From JAQWCH01 sp050952725 (lineage in GTDB: Bacteria > Bacillota_I > Bacilli_A > RFN20 > CAG-826): DNA of 64,000 nt. The first letter of the stretch is position 1, and every line of letters starts with the position of its first letter. Below, piece by piece: positions 51,994-60,992 of this stretch. A program made the position numbers and the translations under genes. The notes beneath the pieces are model-generated. The model saw only the letters and a program-made list of their open reading frames with translations, had not been told where the DNA came from and ran no database searches. The stretch covers positions 310,001 to 374,000 of the forward strand of contig JBMNLN010000001.1 of the NCBI GenBank assembly GCA_050952725.1. Reading direction: 5' to 3'.

Positions 51994-53875
51994 AGGTGGG
52001 CGCAGACGCGGTGGCAGACCTGGCGCACGCGATTTTAAAATTCAAAACCCCAGACAGACAATTAAACGCATCCTTAAACTTTTCTCCTCACAAGGAGGGC
52101 GAATCCTTTTTGTCGCTTTCTTACTCATAATTGCTGCTATTCTTGCAATTGCAGCTCCCATGCTTTTGCGCAGGGTGATGAACGGAATTAGCGTTGACCT
52201 CTCTTCATTAACTGATAGTGGTAAAGGCGTTTATTTTGAACTAGTTGACCAAGGTGAAGGCTCAGCCTTAAAAGTTATCTGGTCAAGCCTCCTTTTAAGT
52301 TTTGGGATAATTATTTTTTCTTATATTGTTAACGCTTTTGTCCGTTGGTTAGCCAATTGGATTATCGCGAAAATTAGCGCTTATTTTGCTTATGGGTTGG
52401 GGAAGACTTTCAAAGAGAAACTCGATCGACTCCCGTTAGCTTTTTTTGATCGTCAAACCTTTGGAGAAATTCTCTCACGTGGCACTAATGATATCGCGAC
52501 GATTTCTGGTTCTTTATCGGAAATTCTCTTCCAAATAGTTTTAGGCATTTCAATGTTTATCGGCGGCTTAATTGCGATGTTTGTCACCGATTGGCGCCTT
52601 GCTCTTGTCGCTTTAGGCACAGTTCCAGTCTCTTTGTTAATCGCTGGTTTTATTTCGATGTTCTCCCAAAAACAATTCATTAAATTCCAAATGAAAATCG
52701 GACATTTAGAAAGCCATGTTGAAGAAACATTAAGCGGTTATGATGTGATTAAATTATTCAATCAAGAAGAGCGGGTTATCGATGTTTTTAATGAAATTAA
52801 TGACGATTTAAGAAAAACCGAATTCTTTGCTCATTGGATTTCTGCAATTGTCCATCCAGCCCTGCGATTCGTTAGCAATATCGGTTATGTCATCATTTGT
52901 GTGGTCGGCGGTCTTGTCTCTGATGTTCCGACAATTATCGCTTTCTTGATGGTTCTCAACCTGTTTTTACAGCCCATCCACAATATCGGCGGAATTGTTT
53001 CATCTGTCCAAATGACTTTAGCAGCCGCGGAACGCGTATTTGAAGTGATGGATGAAAAGGAAATGGAACCAGATCCTGTTGATGCTCTTAATGATGAAAG
53101 TGGAATTCGAGGAGAATTTGTCTTTGAAAATGTCGATTTTAGTTATGTCGAAGATCAACCTTTAATCAAAGACATGAATCTCCATGTTAATCCTGGGGAT
53201 ACGGTTGCTATTGTCGGTCCGACTGGTGCGGGCAAAACCACTCTTGTTAATTTAATCATGCGTTTTTATGAAATCCAAGGTGGCTCAATTAAGCTCGATG
53301 GTGTTGATTTGCGCAATTATACTCGAGGCACTCTCCGCGGTTCGGTCGGAATGGTCCTTCAAGATACTTGGCTCTTTAATGGTTCAATTAAAAACAATAT
53401 CAAATATGGTCACACTGATGCGACTGATGAAGAAGTTATCGAGGCGGCGAAAGCAGCTCACGCCGATCACTTTATCCAAACTCTTCCAGGGGGTTACGAA
53501 TTTGTTTTAAACGAAGATGGAACCAATATCTCCTTAGGGCAACGGCAACTAATCACTATCGCCCGCGCGATGATTAGTCAGCCAAAAATTCTCATTCTTG
53601 ATGAAGCGACATCCTCGGTTGATACTCGGACGGAATCATTAGTTCAAAAAGCGATGGATCGCCTCATGGAAGGAAAAACGGCATTTGTCATCGCTCACCG
53701 TTTATCCACAATTAAAAATGCCAAAACAATTATTGTGATGAACAAGGGCGATATTGTCGAAACTGGTAATCACCAAGAATTACTAGCGCTCGATGGATTC
53801 TATGCTGAACTCTATAACGCTCAATTCATGGGCACCAACCCCATGGAAACAAAAGAAGAAATAATTGATTATTAA
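51986..53875 (+). CDS. ABC exporter subunit with catalytic Walker B
   Basis: A 629-aa partner half transporter. Its N-terminus is Arg/Gly-rich (ARGGRRRGGRPGAR), then come six helices and a nucleotide-binding domain. Walker A is GPTGAGKTTLV and Walker B is LILDEATSSVD with the catalytic Glu intact. The signature is ISLGQRQL and departs from LSGGQ. The Glu here and the normal signature in the partner would form the one active ATP site. GGAG lies 9 nt before ATG 51986, inside the end of the upstream gene. Confidence 0.9.
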   Translation: MARGGRRRGGRPGARDFKIQNPRQTIKRILKLFSSQGGRILFVAFLLIIAAILAIAAPMLLRRVMNGISVDLSSLTDSGKGVYFELVDQGEGSALKVIWSSLLLSFGIIIFSYIVNAFVRWLANWIIAKISAYFAYGLGKTFKEKLDRLPLAFFDRQTFGEILSRGTNDIATISGSLSEILFQIVLGISMFIGGLIAMFVTDWRLALVALGTVPVSLLIAGFISMFSQKQFIKFQMKIGHLESHVEETLSGYDVIKLFNQEERVIDVFNEINDDLRKTEFFAHWISAIVHPALRFVSNIGYVIICVVGGLVSDVPTIIAFLMVLNLFLQPIHNIGGIVSSVQMTLAAAERVFEVMDEKEMEPDPVDALNDESGIRGEFVFENVDFSYVEDQPLIKDMNLHVNPGDTVAIVGPTGAGKTTLVNLIMRFYEIQGGSIKLDGVDLRNYTRGTLRGSVGMVLQDTWLFNGSIKNNIKYGHTDATDEEVIEAAKAAHADHFIQTLPGGYEFVLNEDGTNISLGQRQLITIARAMISQPKILILDEATSSVDTRTESLVQKAMDRLMEGKTAFVIAHRLSTIKNAKTIIVMNKGDIVETGNHQELLALDGFYAELYNAQFMGTNPMETKEEIIDY

Positions 53876-53876
53876 C

Positions 53877-53907
53877 AAAAAGAACCAGCAATTCCCGGTT
53901 ATTTTTT
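53877..53907. terminator. Weak bidirectional terminator
   Basis: AACC and GGTT, flanked by A and T tracts, form a short stem across CAGCAATTCCC between convergent genes. The GC part is only 4 bp. Confidence 0.4.
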
Positions 53908-55014
53908 ATAGTTAAGCAATGTTATCTGGACGCTCATCTCTTCTTCAAGCAAACCCGCATGATGTCCTTTCATTTTTTTGGGCGCATTGGTTGGCGAATA
54001 ATGAAATGCATATTTATCAATCGCAACTGCGAGATAGTCCCCAAGGAAAACACGAGCTTTATCACTCATAGGAGCAGGGCCAAAAAGTTTTTCTTTGATT
54101 ACTTCTGAACGAGTGTATAACCGGAAATATTTTCCATAATATTGGTAGAAGGTTTGTTCGAATTGATGTTTAAATTCGTTTTTTACATAGAAGTTTGCCG
54201 CTCTTCCTTCAAGGGTATGAGGACGAATTAAAGTTTCGAAAAAATCATTATGTTCACATATATTTAAAAATTCGACATCGGTCATCCCGTGATCAGCTAA
54301 AATCACAAATAAAGTATCTGGTTCTTTTAACTCAAGTTTCTTTAATCTACGATCAATTTGATTCATCACTCGACGGACTTTACGAGCTTTTGTTCCTCGT
54401 GCGTGCATCGTAGCATCTGGCTCAATCCAATATGCATAAATCAAGGTGGATTTCTTATTCTTTAAAGTTCGACGGATTTTTCGATAAAATTGTCCGAGGT
54501 TTTTAGCCCCATTTTCGACAAAGCTAGGCATGATGATATCCACGTGTACATCTTGGCATTTTTCCCTGATGAGATTAAAAATATTTTGAATTGGACAGCG
54601 TTCGTTCATCACATGACCAGGTAATTTTTCTCTGGTCCAACTATCGATATTAGCAAAAACATCTAGCGCTCGATTGAGGTCAATGAAATATTGTGACCAA
54701 CCAAGCCAGCCATTTTCGCTAGGATAGCGGCCGCTTAAAAAAGCGTTAGTAGCAGCCACTGTGGTTGGCGGAAAAATTGAAGTGATTTTAATTTTAGGCC
54801 GATTTCTTAATATGCTATCTGTTTTACATGTTTTCTCGATAACTTTTTCACCAGCGCCATCGAGCAATATAAAAACAATACGGTCATGCTTTTTTAAAAT
54901 TTCATCAAGTTCAGGCAAAGAATTATGATAAGTAGCGATGCCATATTTTTTTAAGATGGAATTCGCGACGTTAACTAAGTTAGCAGTTGGCGAGGGGAAG
55001 AGAATGTTTTTCAT
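53899..55014 (-). CDS. Alkaline-phosphatase-superfamily phosphodiesterase
   Basis: A 371-aa protein of the nucleotide pyrophosphatase/phosphodiesterase type. FILLDGAGEKVIE holds the first metal Asp52, and TSIFPPTTVAATNAFLSG holds the nucleophile Thr (84 or 85). YWIEPDATMHARG, ILADHGMTD and MKGHHAGLL give the remaining metal ligands. There is no signal peptide, so it appears cytoplasmic. The start overlaps the upstream kinase gene by 35 bp and has no ribosome binding site. The substrate is unknown. Confidence 0.82.
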   Translation of the reverse strand: MKNILFPSPTANLVNVANSILKKYGIATYHNSLPELDEILKKHDRIVFILLDGAGEKVIEKTCKTDSILRNRPKIKITSIFPPTTVAATNAFLSGRYPSENGWLGWSQYFIDLNRALDVFANIDSWTREKLPGHVMNERCPIQNIFNLIREKCQDVHVDIIMPSFVENGAKNLGQFYRKIRRTLKNKKSTLIYAYWIEPDATMHARGTKARKVRRVMNQIDRRLKKLELKEPDTLFVILADHGMTDVEFLNICEHNDFFETLIRPHTLEGRAANFYVKNEFKHQFEQTFYQYYGKYFRLYTRSEVIKEKLFGPAPMSDKARVFLGDYLAVAIDKYAFHYSPTNAPKKMKGHHAGLLEEEMSVQITLLNYKK

Positions 55015-56557
55015 TGTAGATTCTTAAGTTCTTATAGATTTTTGATAGTTTGGGATAGAGATTTTTGTAAATTTTCTTGTAAAGATAAGTATATTTTTCA
55101 ACGTTTTCAGGATTGGGAGTGAAGGTGTCTTTCACTTTTACCATCGCTTCGGTCGCTTCTTTATAGCTGGTGAAAACTTTATGAGCTAAGAAAAGGGTAA
55201 TCGCTACTCCTAAAGAAGAACTTTCTTCAGTTTGAATACGGGAAACTGGACGGTTGAAAATGTCTGCGGTGATTTGACAAATTGCTGAGGAACGAGATCC
55301 TCCTCCAGAGACTCGTAGCTGTTCAACTTTAATTTTCTGTTTTTTTTCAATGCCTTCAAGGGCTTCCCTGAGAGCAAAACCAATTCCTTCGACAATTGCC
55401 CGATAAATATGCATGCGACTATGGTAGTCACTAAAACCAACTATAGCGCCTCGGGCTAAGGGCCTTTTTAACCCTGGTCCCCAATAAGGTTGTAAGATTA
55501 ATCCTTCTGATCCTGGGGGGATTTCAAGCATTTTTTCATTTAAAAGTTTTTCTGGAGCAACACGTAAAATCAACGCTTCAGCACTTTCAGTTTCCCCAAA
55601 TTCATGTAAAAACCAGTTAATCATCCAATAACCGCGATATATTTGCACTTCCATCTGATAGTAATCTGGGATTGAACTCGCATACGCAGGGAGGAAAGTT
55701 TCTGGTTCATGATATTTACGATTGTGGACGTCAACACTCGAGGCGGTTCCATAAGAAATTGAAGCCATGGTGGGATTATCACAACCATTTCCGATTGTCT
55801 CACACCCCTTATCAGTTCCACTTGCATAAAATGGAATGTCTGCGGGAATTCCCGTTAAAACACTAATCTCTTTCGAAATATAACCTAAGACCTCTCCTGG
55901 TTGTTTTAACTCGCACAATTTATCATTAGGTATGCGGAAGATATGTCCTTTTAAAGCTTTATCTTTATACCATTTGCGCTTGCGGAAATTAATTGGAAAA
56001 TGGCCGGTTTGATTGGCGGAACTATCAACGAATTTACCAAGAATTTTATAGGTAAGATAAGTAGAAATATTACAGTAAAACCTCGTTTTTTTCCAGATTT
56101 CAGGTTCGTTTTCTTGGACCCAAATTGCTGGTGTGCGCTTCATATTTAATCGCACTGTTTCCTTCATGCCTACCAGACAAAAAATTAAACGCACAAAAGG
56201 ATTGAGTTTTTGTTTTAATGCTGCTTGGCGTTGATCAAGCCAAAGCACCATTGGACGCACAGGTTTATATTCTTCATCAAGAAAAACAGGGGAGTCACGA
56301 AAGGTGGTTAAACCCATCGCCACTACCTTATTAAGAAGGTCGGAATTGTTTTCTTTAAGACGGGTGCAAACGTTAATAATCGCATCAAAATAATAATCGG
56401 GATTGTGCTCAGCATATCCTGGCTTTGGTGAGTGATAGGCTGGTTTGTATTGTTGACGTTCAATTGCTCTAATTTGACCAGTACAATCGATAATTGAAGC
56501 GCGAACACTTTGAGTCCCAACATCAATTGTTAAAACTAAAGGGGAAGTTTGGGTCAT
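54980..56557 (-). CDS. FGGY-family carbohydrate kinase
   Basis: A 525-aa sugar kinase. VLTIDVGTQSVRASIID is the N-terminal phosphate-binding motif. SGTDKGCETIGNG and ISYGTASSVDVH lie in the middle, and LRVSGGGSRSSAICQITADI followed by ESSSLGVAITLFL is the FGGY C-terminal signature. The group includes xylulokinase, ribulokinase and glycerol kinase; it is longer than a typical xylulokinase. The sugar cannot be named. It is followed by the overlapping phosphodiesterase gene, and no sugar isomerase or transporter is nearby. Confidence 0.85.
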   Translation of the reverse strand: MTQTSPLVLTIDVGTQSVRASIIDCTGQIRAIERQQYKPAYHSPKPGYAEHNPDYYFDAIINVCTRLKENNSDLLNKVVAMGLTTFRDSPVFLDEEYKPVRPMVLWLDQRQAALKQKLNPFVRLIFCLVGMKETVRLNMKRTPAIWVQENEPEIWKKTRFYCNISTYLTYKILGKFVDSSANQTGHFPINFRKRKWYKDKALKGHIFRIPNDKLCELKQPGEVLGYISKEISVLTGIPADIPFYASGTDKGCETIGNGCDNPTMASISYGTASSVDVHNRKYHEPETFLPAYASSIPDYYQMEVQIYRGYWMINWFLHEFGETESAEALILRVAPEKLLNEKMLEIPPGSEGLILQPYWGPGLKRPLARGAIVGFSDYHSRMHIYRAIVEGIGFALREALEGIEKKQKIKVEQLRVSGGGSRSSAICQITADIFNRPVSRIQTEESSSLGVAITLFLAHKVFTSYKEATEAMVKVKDTFTPNPENVEKYTYLYKKIYKNLYPKLSKIYKNLRIYNEKHSLPLANC

Positions 56558-56798
56558 GGTTTCTTACCTCTGAATTTGATTATACATTGTTTACTGTGCT
56601 TAATAAACCAAGTCTAAACTATGAACGCAATAGCCGATTATTAAATTTCTTTAACTTTTCTCAACAAAAAATATCCAGCTTTTGCGTAGAAAAACCTATT
56701 ATTCCCTATTGTTTTTTAAAAACAGGTAGAATCTTTTTCGGCCTTTTTTGAGAAAAATAAATATATTTATGGGAAACAGTAAAAAAGTCCGTTCCATC

Positions 56799-56827
56799 TA
56801 CCTAAATGTAGGTAAGTATGATATTAT
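56799..56827 (+). promoter_or_regulatory. ppdK promoter with operator-like inverted repeat
   Basis: TACCTA (56799-56804) and TAGGTA (56809-56814) form a perfect 6-bp inverted repeat with a 4-nt spacer, placed in the -35 region. An extended -10 element, TGATATTAT (56819-56827), follows. The repeat could bind a regulator of ppdK; no candidate regulator is adjacent. Confidence 0.5.
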
Positions 56828-56838
56828 ACTAATCGCGA

Positions 56839-56856
56839 GTGTGTCGCCAAACACAC
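56839..56856 (+). promoter_or_regulatory. Hairpin in the ppdK leader
   Basis: GTGTGT and ACACAC pair perfectly across CGCCAA in the 5' untranslated region, 27 nt before the start codon. It is followed by A-rich sequence and not by a U-tail, so it is not a terminator. It may stabilise the transcript. Confidence 0.45.
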
Positions 56857-56883
56857 AAAAATAATTGTTATGGAGGATAGACA

Positions 56884-59517
56884 ATGGCAGTTAAAAATTA
56901 CGTTTTTGACTTTGACGATTCCCACGGTCTTGGCAAGGAATTAATCGGTGGTAAAGGTGCTGGTTTAGCCGAAATGATCCATATCGGCGTTCCGATTCCC
57001 CAAGGCTTTACGGTTTCAACGGAAGCTTGCACTCTCTACTATGATAGTGGAAAAAACCTTCCTGAATTTCTCGTCAAACAAATCTTCGATGCAGTCGCTG
57101 TCATCGAAAAAAAGACAGGTAAAAAATTCGGCGGCAAAAAACATCCTTTACTTCTTAGTGTTCGTTCAGGCGCTCGAGTTTCAATGCCAGGGATGATGGA
57201 CACCATCCTCAATCTTGGACTTAACGATGACACCTACCACGCACTTGTTGAAGAAACTGGTAACAAGCGGTTTGCCGCAGATTGCTATCGGCGTTTCATT
57301 TTGATGTTTACCAACGTCGCCAAGGGACATTCTAGAGCGGAAATGGATAAAATGCTCGATGATCTAAAAAAATCAAAAGGCTACAAGCTTGATACGGATA
57401 TTCCTGAAGACGAACTCGTAGAACTAGTGAAACGATATAAAGATTATTATAAAAAAGTCTTCGGTGTTGAATTCCCCTCTGATCCAAAAGAACAATTGAT
57501 TGAAGCGGTGAAAGCTGTTTTCCGCAGTTGGGACAACCCCCGCGCTAATGTTTATCGTAAAATGCACTCGATTCCTTATAGCTGGGGAACCGCCGTCAAC
57601 GTGCAAGTCATGGTCTTTGGTAATAAAGGCGAAACTTCTGGCACCGGTGTGGCCTTCTCGCGCAACCCCGCTACTGGCGAAAAGGGTATTTATGCTGAAT
57701 ATTTACCCAACGCTCAAGGTGAAGACGTGGTTGCTGGCATTCGCACCCCTTTACATATTGACTACTTAAAAGAAACGATGCCAAAAATTTATGATGAATT
57801 TATGGCAACGGTTGATTTACTCGAAAAACACTATCGCGATATGCAAGATATGGAGTTCACTGTTGAAGAAGGTAAACTCTACTTCTTACAAACTAGAAGC
57901 GGCAAGAGAACCGCTCAAGCTGCTTTAAAAATCGCTTGTGATTTAATCGATGAGGGTATGATTGATGAAAAAACTGCGGTTTTACGCATTGATCCTTCTA
58001 TTTTGGACACTTTACTCCACCCGAGTTTTGACGATGCTGCTCTTAAAAAGGCCAAAGTTCTCGGTACAGGTTTACCAGCTTCTCCAGGAGCGGGTGTTGG
58101 AAAATTAGCCTTCACCGCCGAAGATGCAGAAGCACGTCATTTAAAGGGTGAGAAAGTTATTCTCGTTCGTGCGGAAACCTCGCCAGAAGATATTGTGGGC
58201 ATGAATTCTGCCGAAGCGATTTTAACGATGCGTGGTGGTATGACCTCCCACGCGGCAGTGGTCGCGCGCGGCATGGGGAAAACCTGTGTTGTTGGTTGTT
58301 CCTCTGCGGTCATCAATGAAGAAAAACAAACTCTTACCTTTGGTGATAAAGTTTTTGGTGTTGGTGATACCATTTCCGTTAATGGAACCACGGGTGAAGT
58401 TTATGCTGGTGAAGTAAAACTCGTTCCTGCCAATCTCACCTTAGGTGATTTTGGTCGGATTATGAAACTCGCTGACAAATTCCGCAAATTAAGTGTTCGC
58501 ACGAACGCTGATACTCCGCGGGATGCCAAACAGGCGAAAGATTTCGGCGCAGAAGGTATCGGCCTTTGTCGAACCGAGCATATGTTCTTTGAAGCAGAAC
58601 GCATTTTCCATATGCGCAAGATGATTCTTTCCGAGGACGTCAAGGTTCGCGAAGCAGCTTTAAATGCCATTCTCCCTTACCAACGCGATGATTTCTACAA
58701 ACTCTATCTCGCCATGGAAGGTGCGGCAGTTAATATCCGCTTGCTCGATCCCCCACTTCACGAATTCTTGCCGACTGATTCGGCCCAAATTGCTGAATTA
58801 GCCAAAGCATTAGGTGTCTCGGTTGAACATGTCAATGAGCGCATCGCTTATCTCCACGAATTCAATCCGATGATGGGCCACCGTGGTTGCCGTCTTGCGG
58901 TTACCTATCCCGAAATTGCTCGGATGCAAACCCGCGCGATTATGGAGGCGGCTGTCCTTGCCAGTCGTGAACTTAACAAACCTATCGAGCCCGAAATCAT
59001 GATTCCTTTAATTTTTGGTGTGAGAGAATTTAATTTTGTCAAAGGTATCATCGTCGATGAAGCTGAAAAAGTTCTCAAAGAAAAGAATGCCAAACTTATC
59101 TATCATGTTGGGACAATGATTGAAATCCCACGGGCAGCGGTCACCGCCGCTTCCGTGGCAAAAGAAGCGAAATTCTTCAGTTTCGGCACAAACGACCTTA
59201 CCCAAATGGGTTTTGGTTTCAGCCGTGATGATGCGACGAAATTCCTCCCTGATTATTACGAACATAAGATTTTAGAACAAGATCCCTTTGCTTCGCTTGA
59301 TCAAGAAGGTGTTGGCCGTTTAGTCAAACTAGCCACCAAAGAAGGTAAAGAAGCCAATCCTGAACTTCATGTCGGTGTTTGTGGTGAACATGGTGGCGAT
59401 CCTGCGTCCATCGAATTCTTCCACAAGGCCGGTTTAGACTACGTGAGCTGCTCTCCCTTCCGGGTTCCAGTTGCTCGTTTAGCTGCAGCGCAAGCTCAAA
59501 TCAAAAATCCCCGTTAA
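56884..59517 (+). CDS. ppdK: Pyruvate, phosphate dikinase
   Basis: An 877-aa enzyme that interconverts phosphoenolpyruvate and pyruvate, using AMP and PPi or ATP and phosphate. The N-terminal nucleotide-binding domain begins DSHGLGKELIGGKGAGLAEM. The phosphohistidine domain GGMTSHAAVVARGMGK contains His456. The C-terminal PEP/pyruvate barrel includes GAEGIGLCRTEHMFF and VCGEHGGDPAS with the catalytic Cys. TGGAGG precedes the ATG. It is a single-gene unit with a strong terminator. Together with the PPi-type phosphofructokinase it suggests PPi-linked glycolysis. Confidence 0.96.
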   Translation: MAVKNYVFDFDDSHGLGKELIGGKGAGLAEMIHIGVPIPQGFTVSTEACTLYYDSGKNLPEFLVKQIFDAVAVIEKKTGKKFGGKKHPLLLSVRSGARVSMPGMMDTILNLGLNDDTYHALVEETGNKRFAADCYRRFILMFTNVAKGHSRAEMDKMLDDLKKSKGYKLDTDIPEDELVELVKRYKDYYKKVFGVEFPSDPKEQLIEAVKAVFRSWDNPRANVYRKMHSIPYSWGTAVNVQVMVFGNKGETSGTGVAFSRNPATGEKGIYAEYLPNAQGEDVVAGIRTPLHIDYLKETMPKIYDEFMATVDLLEKHYRDMQDMEFTVEEGKLYFLQTRSGKRTAQAALKIACDLIDEGMIDEKTAVLRIDPSILDTLLHPSFDDAALKKAKVLGTGLPASPGAGVGKLAFTAEDAEARHLKGEKVILVRAETSPEDIVGMNSAEAILTMRGGMTSHAAVVARGMGKTCVVGCSSAVINEEKQTLTFGDKVFGVGDTISVNGTTGEVYAGEVKLVPANLTLGDFGRIMKLADKFRKLSVRTNADTPRDAKQAKDFGAEGIGLCRTEHMFFEAERIFHMRKMILSEDVKVREAALNAILPYQRDDFYKLYLAMEGAAVNIRLLDPPLHEFLPTDSAQIAELAKALGVSVEHVNERIAYLHEFNPMMGHRGCRLAVTYPEIARMQTRAIMEAAVLASRELNKPIEPEIMIPLIFGVREFNFVKGIIVDEAEKVLKEKNAKLIYHVGTMIEIPRAAVTAASVAKEAKFFSFGTNDLTQMGFGFSRDDATKFLPDYYEHKILEQDPFASLDQEGVGRLVKLATKEGKEANPELHVGVCGEHGGDPASIEFFHKAGLDYVSCSPFRVPVARLAAAQAQIKNPR

Positions 59518-59532
59518 TTAAGGGGCGAAATG

Positions 59533-59567
59533 AAAAGGAACGGTGTAAATTCCCGTTCCTTTTTTTA
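59533..59567 (+). terminator. Rho-independent terminator of ppdK
   Basis: AAAAGGAACGG (59533-59543) pairs with CCGTTCCTTTT (59553-59563) across 9 nt and is followed by further T. An 11-bp perfect stem. Confidence 0.88.
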
Positions 59568-59580
59568 TTTCCTTAATGGT

Positions 59581-60972
59581 TTATTTTTTCTTGTTGTGAA
59601 TTATTTCCGCATAATTTTCTTTATTCTCTTGTCTTGCTCGCGCAATGGCTAAAGCATTTTCAGGAACATCTTTATTGATAGTTGAGCCCGCGGCGGTATA
59701 GGCGCCTTTTTCCACGGTAATCGGAGCAATTAATATTGTTCCTGAACCAATAAAGACATTTTCTTTGATTTCAGTGTGAAATTTGTGTACACCATCATAG
59801 TTCGCAGTAATCGTTCCACAACCGATATTGGCTTTCTCGCCAATATCAGTGTCGCCCAAATATGAGAGGTGGGCAGCTTTGACCCCATCCTTAAGTACGG
59901 CATTTTTCAATTCAACAAAATTTCCTATCCGACAAGAAGAACCAATTTTTGTATTGGCGCGGGTCTTAGTAAATGGACCAATTTCATTATTGTCACCAAT
60001 CTCGGTATCCATTAACCAAGAACTTAAAACTTTATTTTTATCACCAATGGTGACGTTTTCTAAATATGAGTTGGGACCAATCGTGTTTTCAAAACCAATT
60101 TTGCACTTTCCGAGAATGCTCGTTCCTGGAAGAATCGTGGTATCCGCACCAATAGTGACAAATGGTCCGATGTAAGTGTTTTGCGGATCGATAATCGTCA
60201 CTCCATTTAACATGTGTTTTTTGTTGATTCGCATTTTCAATACTTCTGTGGCTTCTGCGAGTTGAGCGCGATTATTAATGCCGAGCATTTCTGTGCTATC
60301 TTGCAACACTGAGGCTCCAACCGTGTAACCTTTTTTCCGGAAAAGACCGATTAAATCAGTTAAATACATTTCGCCTTGAGCATTTTCGGTCGAAAGATTT
60401 TCGAGTTGTTCGAAGAGTTTTTCATTATCGATAACATAAACGCCCGCGTTAACTTCTTTGATGTTTTTTTGTTCGTCGGTGCTGTCGGCTTGCTCGATAA
60501 TTCTTTCAACTAAACCATATTTGCTGCGAATGATACGGCCATAACCATGGGGATTTTCAAGAACTGCTGTCATCACTGTCAAATCATGTCCTTTTTTCTC
60601 ATGATCCTGCAACATGTTTTCTAGGGTTGCCGTTGTAAGTAAGGGAGTGTCACCACAGAGAATAAAAGTTACTCCTTTTTTCTTGGCGAGATAAGGTTTG
60701 ACTTGAATCACAGCGTGTCCCGTTCCTTTTTGTTCTCTCTGCCAGACTGCTTCGGTGATATCACTTTCGACAACTTTTTTTGTATGTTCACCCGCAAAAC
60801 CAATTACGGTATAAATTTCTCCATCAATCAAGGGTTTAACCGCACGGAGTACATATTGGACAAGGGGGACACCGAAAATTGGATAAGCAACTTTTGAACG
60901 CGAATCATCACGCGATTTCATGCGCGTTCCTTTACCAGCAGCTAAAATAATCGCATTGATATTTTTTAACAT
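59581..60972 (-). CDS. glmU: Bifunctional GlmU (GlcNAc-1-P uridyltransferase / GlcN-1-P acetyltransferase)
   Basis: A 463-aa enzyme that makes UDP-GlcNAc, the precursor of peptidoglycan and other surface glycans. The N-terminal pyrophosphorylase domain has ILAAGKGTRMKS, and QKGTGHAVIQ follows. The C-terminal left-handed beta-helix contains many hexapeptide repeats (GPFTKTRANTKIGSSCRIGN). SYLGDTDIG and GCGTITANYDG contain acetyltransferase residues. Its presence supports glycan synthesis in this organism. Confidence 0.95.
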   Translation of the reverse strand: MLKNINAIILAAGKGTRMKSRDDSRSKVAYPIFGVPLVQYVLRAVKPLIDGEIYTVIGFAGEHTKKVVESDITEAVWQREQKGTGHAVIQVKPYLAKKKGVTFILCGDTPLLTTATLENMLQDHEKKGHDLTVMTAVLENPHGYGRIIRSKYGLVERIIEQADSTDEQKNIKEVNAGVYVIDNEKLFEQLENLSTENAQGEMYLTDLIGLFRKKGYTVGASVLQDSTEMLGINNRAQLAEATEVLKMRINKKHMLNGVTIIDPQNTYIGPFVTIGADTTILPGTSILGKCKIGFENTIGPNSYLENVTIGDKNKVLSSWLMDTEIGDNNEIGPFTKTRANTKIGSSCRIGNFVELKNAVLKDGVKAAHLSYLGDTDIGEKANIGCGTITANYDGVHKFHTEIKENVFIGSGTILIAPITVEKGAYTAAGSTINKDVPENALAIARARQENKENYAEIIHNKKK

Positions 60973-60992
60973 TTTTCCTTCCTCATTTTTAA

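Larger units (their letters stand above)
56558..56883. other. 326-bp divergent region between kinase and ppdK
   Basis: No supported gene; the plus-strand 85-codon frame starting in the kinase gene has no ribosome binding site. The region carries a minus-strand TATAAT (56579-56584) 22 nt before the kinase start, and the ppdK promoter with an inverted repeat and leader hairpin on the right side. Confidence 0.5.

Noticed and set aside
56494..56751. 85-codon plus-strand open frame before ppdK
   Set aside because: It begins inside the kinase gene on the opposite strand, has no ribosome binding site and a composition typical of AT-rich non-coding sequence.
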